Assembly: GCA_013398015.1 (NCBI GenBank)
Contig: VZRR01006581.1
Span: forward strand, 65,555 to 129,554
Source of the DNA: Oreocharis arfaki
Taxonomy: Eukaryota > Chordata > Aves > Passeriformes > Paramythiidae
Direction of reading: 5' to 3'
Length of the DNA: 64,000 bases
Shown here: piece by piece, positions 59,990 through 64,000 of the stretch
Layout of the letters: each line of letters begins with the position of its first letter
Position numbering within the stretch: the first letter of the stretch is position 1
Notes under the pieces: model-generated
Told to the model about the DNA's origin: nothing
Database searches by the model: none
What the model saw: the letters and a program-made list of their open reading frames with translations, nothing else
Translations under genes and position numbers: made by a program

Positions 59990-60160
59990 ACAGAATCCCA
60001 GACTGCTTTGGGTTGGAAGGTGCCCTTCTTGTTCACCCGCTGCCATGTGCAGGGACACTTTCCACTAGCCCGGGTTGCTTCAAGCCCCGTCCAACCTGGC
60101 CTTGGACACTTCCAGGGATGGGATGGCCACATCAGCTTCTCTGGGCAACCTGAGTAGTGC
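59990..60160 (-). mobile_element. CR1 LINE 3' fragment
   Basis: Antisense CR1: cagaatcccagactgctttgg, gctgccatgtgcagggacac, gcctggccttggacacttcc, cttctctgggcaacctgag. Confidence 0.92.
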
Positions 60161-60744
60161 AGGTTGGGTAGACAGTCATTGTCTTTGTGTCACAGTAGAT
60201 TTATTCATGGTGCTCCTCATTCAGGACAGACAGCACCTCCCTTTGGAGTGCTTTGTGCTAATGAAATGGCTGAAAGGAACCTCTGTCTTCTCCTGCCACT
60301 GTGAGCTCACAAGTAAGAGGACATGGGGAAAAATATGGCGCTTTGTGGGACTGCTTTGGTTTGGGACTGGGATTTTGTCACTTGAACTTACAACTCTTCT
60401 TGTGGATGTTTCCTGTCTGCCCCTGCCCAGTGTTGGGGCTCCCTCCATCATGCAGGATGGGTTCTTGCTCAGGAGGGGTTCTTGTTCTCGTGGCTCAGCT
60501 GCCCGACCTCTCGGGAGGAAGGGGGGGCAGGGATGCCACTCAGGAAGCAGCTCCACAGCTCTCGGCATCTCCTGGCACCCGCAGTGGTGTAAAGGTCCAG
60601 CACATTCATTCACTTCAGCATTACTGGGAGCATCCTTGTGGCACTGGGATGTCTGCATGGCTTGTACCATTTCCCTGTTCTGCTTCCTCATGGCTTTTCT
60701 GTTCCCTACCTCCCATTGCTACTGTACCTGTGCAAGCCCCAGTT

Positions 60745-60795
60745 TGTACCCATGTTCAGTCTGTACCCATGTCCAGTCTGTACCCATGTCCAGTT
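60745..60795. repeat. 17-bp minisatellite, three copies
   Basis: The unit tgtacccatgtccagtc is repeated three times with single-base differences. The array is flanked on both sides by the same tgtgcaagccccag. Confidence 0.85.
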
Positions 60796-61610
60796 TGTTC
60801 CTGTGCAAGCCCCAGCATGGGGCTGGATCTCTGCCCTGTTCTGTGCCCCCCATTGCCTTTGTCTCCAGGCATTTCCTCCTGGCACATCCCCACTGTGGGA
60901 GATGATCTCATTCAGACTCCTCTTCCTAAAATGAGAAGGTTCAGACTTGTCCCCTCTGAAGGTCAGAGATAAATTGAGCTCTGTGACAGATAAGATTTGA
61001 ATCTGGGCAGGGATGAGAAACCCCCCCAAACCCCAGAGGTTTTGGCAGGACTGAGCCTGGGCAGACCCAGGAGCATCACTCAGGGATGAGGGACACAAGC
61101 AGACACAGTACCTGTCTCGATGATCTGCTGTGGGACAGTGACACTTTCAGGTGCTTCAGTCTGTGCCTTTAGGGTTTCTCAAGAAGCTCTTTGCTCCACA
61201 CGGCTGCTTTGGCTTTTAGAGATACATGAAGAAAATGAGTTTTAAAGAAATTCTCAGTTCCCGGCAGTGCTTTCAGAGCCTGTGTAGGTGGTAAGTCACT
61301 GGTGATAGGTCTCACAGCAGTTCTCAAGTCCTTGGGCTGTCTGGGTAGACTAGAATATAACCCTGTTTCATGGTGGGAAATACCTGTATTTGACCTTTAT
61401 AAGGCTTTGAGGGCCCCTGGAGAAAGGGCTGATTCCCAAAATATTCTTGGTGTGTTGTCAGGTTTTCCCCATCCAGCACCCACTGCTACTAATTTCTTCT
61501 ACTCTCTTTTTTTCTTTCACTGCCTGTGGACTAAACTCCCATTTCTGTGCCCATTCGTTTCCATTATGTTCTCTCTGTATTTCTCTGTCCACTCCTCTCA
61601 CTCTCTGCAG

Positions 61611-61745
61611 AATCTCCACCAGCTCAAACAGATTCACACTCTGAGGCAGATGAATGAGCAACTGCTGGCTGAGAACAGGGCTCTGACCCGGGTCGTAGCC
61701 AGACTTTCTCTGCCCGCCAAGCCCTCGGAATCAGAGGAGCTGTAG
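61611..61745 (+). CDS. PPP1R12B: PPP1R12B terminal coding exon: leucine zipper and stop
   Basis: After ctctgcag, 44 codons and TAG: NLHQLKQIHTLRQMNEQL, then LAENRALTRVVARLSLPAK and PSESEEL. Leucines at exon positions 11, 18, 25 and 32 form a heptad zipper, followed by a short acidic tail. In MYPT proteins this C-terminal zipper is the element proposed to bind cGMP-dependent protein kinase I, so its presence marks an LZ-positive form. The phase fits the MEEEMK exon exactly. It ends both the long and the small proteins. Confidence 0.95.
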   Translation, partial: NLHQLKQIHTLRQMNEQLLAENRALTRVVARLSLPAKPSESEEL

Positions 61746-62074
61746 CTGCTTTCCCTCCGGCTCATCTTGCCTCCCTCTTCCACTCTTCCAGGCAGGTCTC
61801 CGCTCCCGGGCCGGGCTCTTCCTGCTCTCCTCCTTGCTCTCCAGGGTGTCTGGTGAAGCTTGTGGCTCAAAGCTTGTGGCAAAGGATCTCTGAATTCCAA
61901 GAGCATGGTGCTGCTGCCACGGCAGGGCTTTGCTGGAGCTCTGCTCATCCCGCTGGCTCTCGCTCTGCTTGGCAGATGCTGCTGCCCTTGCCAGCTTAGC
62001 ACTGGGGAATGGCTTTGGGGTGGCTTGGCAGTGCCAGCAGCTCCTTGCGTGGTACTTTACCTTGAAACAGATCC

Positions 62075-62200
62075 ACAGAATGGTTTGGGTTGGAAGGGGC
62101 ATTAAAGCTCATCTCGTTCCACCCCCTGCCATGGGCAGGGACACCTTCCACTAGCCCAGGTTGTTCCAAGCCCCGTCCAACTCGGCCTTGGACACTTGAA
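62075..62200 (-). mobile_element. CR1 LINE 3' fragment within the 3' UTR
   Basis: Antisense CR1: gaatggtttgggttggaagg, ccctgccatgggcagggaca, tagcccaggttgttccaagc. Confidence 0.93.
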
Positions 62201-62673
62201 AAGAGGTGGTTTATGCTACATGTCTGCTTATAATAGAATTCGTTTTTAATTGGACTTAGTTCAGGGAAAAGCTGGCACTCAGCAAATCAAATTATCCGAA
62301 GTCAGGATGTTGTGAAAAACTAACATTTTAGACAGAAAGGGTATTTTTAGAAAAACTACAAACTGGGCTGTCCTCAGCAGGTTTTCTTGGTCACTTGAAC
62401 AAAAACGACAAGCTTCTTCCCTTATCTTAAATTGAAATTTTTGAGTCTGAGTCCACAGGCTCAGCACTCCCCCTGCCTCCCGTGGGCTGGCACAGGGTGG
62501 GGGATGCAGCAGGAGCCAGACCAGGAGCACTCTCTGTTTTCATTTTCTGTTTTAAATCCAGTGCAGGACAATTAATGTTTGAAACCCAAGGATGAGTCTT
62601 CCCTAAGCATTGCCCTCACACATCACACAGTTAAATTACATCCCTTCCTGCTGCTTCATTGGTTCAATGCTAA

Positions 62674-62679
62674 AATAAA
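62674..62679 (+). terminator. polyadenylation signal AATAAA (likely)
   Basis: First canonical hexamer after the stop codon, about 930 bases downstream, in the context gctaaaataaagctg. Confidence 0.6.
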
Positions 62680-62794
62680 GCTGTAAGTGCTCCTTTCTTG
62701 GGGCCCTACCTGTCCTTTGCAGGTTAGTAGGGACATTCATATCCCTTCAGACACAAAAGTCGCCTGCTCTTGTGGGCTGGAAGTGTCACCACGG

Positions 62795-62800
62795 AATAAA
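62795..62800 (+). terminator. polyadenylation signal AATAAA (alternative)
   Basis: Second canonical hexamer, in the context cacggaataaaataatc. Confidence 0.45.
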
Positions 62801-64000
62801 ATAATCTATTCTTAGCACACAAATTATATCAAGGCTGATTAACCATAGAAACAAACTAATCAGGGGAATTGTGGCTTCCCCTTTCCAGGAGTCTCAGCTC
62901 AAGCCCACATGTGTGTCACAAGGGCTGGGAGAGTTGGGTGTCAGGTTGTGTGCCCTGGATTGTGCTGATGGTCATGTGAAATGATCTCACAGCCTTTCTG
63001 GTTTTAATCTGTGGAAGTATCCTCCAACCTGACCCTGCCTTATTTCCTCTCATAAACCATGAGTTTAAATCATTCTCCTTCCCTACATGCTTTGAGATCT
63101 GAGAGGGAAAATTGGACAAAATTATTTCCCAACTCAAAGAACTGATGTTTCACAACCTGCAGGTCACCTCTGTCCTCCTCCCAGGATGTGCCCATGTTAT
63201 CACTTCCCTTCCAGTGCCCGAGCTGGGGGAGAGCCATGGTCTGCGAGCTCTGCTGATTTATTTTCACCTCTTTTAGTAGGTCTAACACAGGGTGTTGCTG
63301 GTATGTGTAAACTCTGCCTCGGTGGTGTCTGTGGACATCACAGCTGTACAGTGATGCCACTGGTTTAAGCTGTGCCAGGTGCACCATGCTGTGGCAGCAG
63401 TGCTTTTCAGTGAATCTCATTTTCCCAAATCCACATTATCTCTGAGGAGCTGTGCTCTCCAGTGTCACAGGTAACACACAGCCCTGCTGCTCAGAGCAGC
63501 CTCCAGCCCAAATTTAGTTCACACCGACTCTGCATCATGGTCAGCCCCGCCATTCCCTGGGGCTGGGCCCATCCCTGCTCACCCTTCCCGTGACACATCT
63601 GTAAAGCTGCTGGAAACTCCCAGCCCTTCCAGCCTGTTCCCATGGGGTTCATTTCACATGACATGAGGCTACTCTGCTTCAAAGGGAGGAACACCCTGAG
63701 CTCATATTGTGTAAGGCTGATGTGTGGCTTTCAGGAAGCCCCACTGGGCACTGGTAGAGCCAGTTATGACCAGGAAAGCTGTCCAGAGGCACTGATTTCA
63801 CATGTACTTACACTCCTGCATTTTCAAATAAATGACACAGGTCACACAAAGCCCCCTTGTGAGGCTCCAGCTGAGCCCTGGACTGGGGTGGTTCTGGCAT
63901 CATTTCTGGGAACCTGTGACAGATTCTCTCTATCAAAGCCAGTGTCAGGACTTCACACACCCATTGCCACAGCAGTGGGCACTGCAGAGCCTCACAAGCA
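62801..64000. other. downstream flank, no gene seen
   Basis: Unique DNA with no recognisable exon or repeat. A third AATAAA lies at 63827-63832. In other vertebrates SYT2 is a neighbour of PPP1R12B, but nothing of it is visible here. Confidence 0.5.

Larger units (their letters stand above)
55928..61610. other. last intron, 5.7 kb
   Basis: Holds a CpG-dense patch (56478-56638), two antisense CR1 copies (59011, 59990), a GGAT microsatellite and a 17-bp minisatellite. I found no exon encoding the alternative zipper of the DNQRLKDENGALIRV type. Its acceptor is ctctctgcag after a long pyrimidine tract. Confidence 0.7.
1..62800 (+). other. PPP1R12B: PPP1R12B (MYPT2) gene, 3' two thirds, with nested small-subunit (M20/M21) transcript
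   Basis: Myosin phosphatase target subunit 2 tethers the catalytic subunit PP1c to myosin in striated and smooth muscle and sets its activity. Thirteen exons of the long form are visible, and all their junction phases match. Together they encode 488 residues plus the stop, read from the first complete codon. An alternative first coding exon at 37758 starts the small subunit, which is 203 residues when joined to the six shared downstream exons. Family landmarks seen are SYLTPVRDEE, RRSTQ/GVTLTDLQEAE, RERRRPKERRRGTG, the LYESALSENQKL coiled coil and a C-terminal leucine heptad. MYPT1 (PPP1R12A) and PPP1R12C are the alternatives. The HERLSRLEA segment, the RRGTG site and the small-subunit start favour PPP1R12B, recalled from family knowledge rather than aligned. 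The 5' exons lie outside the window, and the gene end is approximate. Confidence 0.95.
61746..62800 (+). other. PPP1R12B: 3' UTR of PPP1R12B (approximate)
   Basis: Follows the TAG at 61743-61745. Candidate polyadenylation signals are AATAAA at 62674-62679 and 62795-62800. An antisense CR1 tail (62075-62200) lies inside it. The actual cleavage site cannot be chosen from sequence alone. Confidence 0.65.

Noticed and set aside
60075..60905. 276-codon + strand open frame
   Set aside because: Begins in an antisense CR1, then runs through a Ser/Cys-rich non-conserved part and the 17-bp minisatellite. No splice-compatible signals.

Overview
This is vertebrate nuclear DNA, almost certainly from a bird and probably a songbird. 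It holds about 32 recognisable pieces of CR1 LINE spread evenly over both strands, one probable solo retroviral LTR, one scaffold gap (87 N) and a single protein-coding gene read left to right. The gene is PPP1R12B (MYPT2), the myosin phosphatase targeting/regulatory subunit. It was recognised from its protein sequence and from exon phases that fit without a break. No bacterial-type genes, RNA genes or CRISPR arrays were seen.

Layout. Bases 1-2465 are intron. Seven exons of the long MYPT2 form lie at 2466-2651, 3187-3372, 16337-16427, 17413-17565, 18290-18473, 19015-19127 and 20400-20444. They encode a Ser/Thr-rich linker and the two inhibitory phosphorylation regions (RRSTQ/G and RRGTG). A 32-kb interval follows. 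Inside it, at 37758-37859, is the private first coding exon of the small subunit (M20/M21) together with its inferred internal promoter. Both transcripts then share a 17-nt microexon (52390-52406) and exons at 52884-53031, 54087-54191, 54458-54511, 55877-55927 and 61611-61745. The last of these encodes the C-terminal leucine zipper and the stop. The N-terminal part of MYPT2 (PP1-binding motif and ankyrin repeats) must lie upstream of the window. The 3' UTR runs from 61746 to about 62.7 or 62.8 kb, and the remainder is downstream DNA.

How it works together. Spliced, the window supplies the last 488 residues of MYPT2 and a complete 203-residue small subunit. The long form targets PP1c to myosin and is inhibited by phosphorylation at the Thr codons at 16422 and 19101. 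The small form has only the C-terminal coiled-coil/zipper part and cannot carry those controls. The points most worth a second look are the internal promoter, the microexon and a NAGNAG acceptor in the shared part, two CR1 copies 16 kb apart with 164 identical bases inside divergent flanks, three CR1 foldback structures, a CR1 tail ending 29 bp before a splice acceptor, an antisense LTR just downstream of a splice donor, and a short CpG-dense patch in the last intron. I found no unknown gene system; the novelty here lies in gene architecture and repeats.
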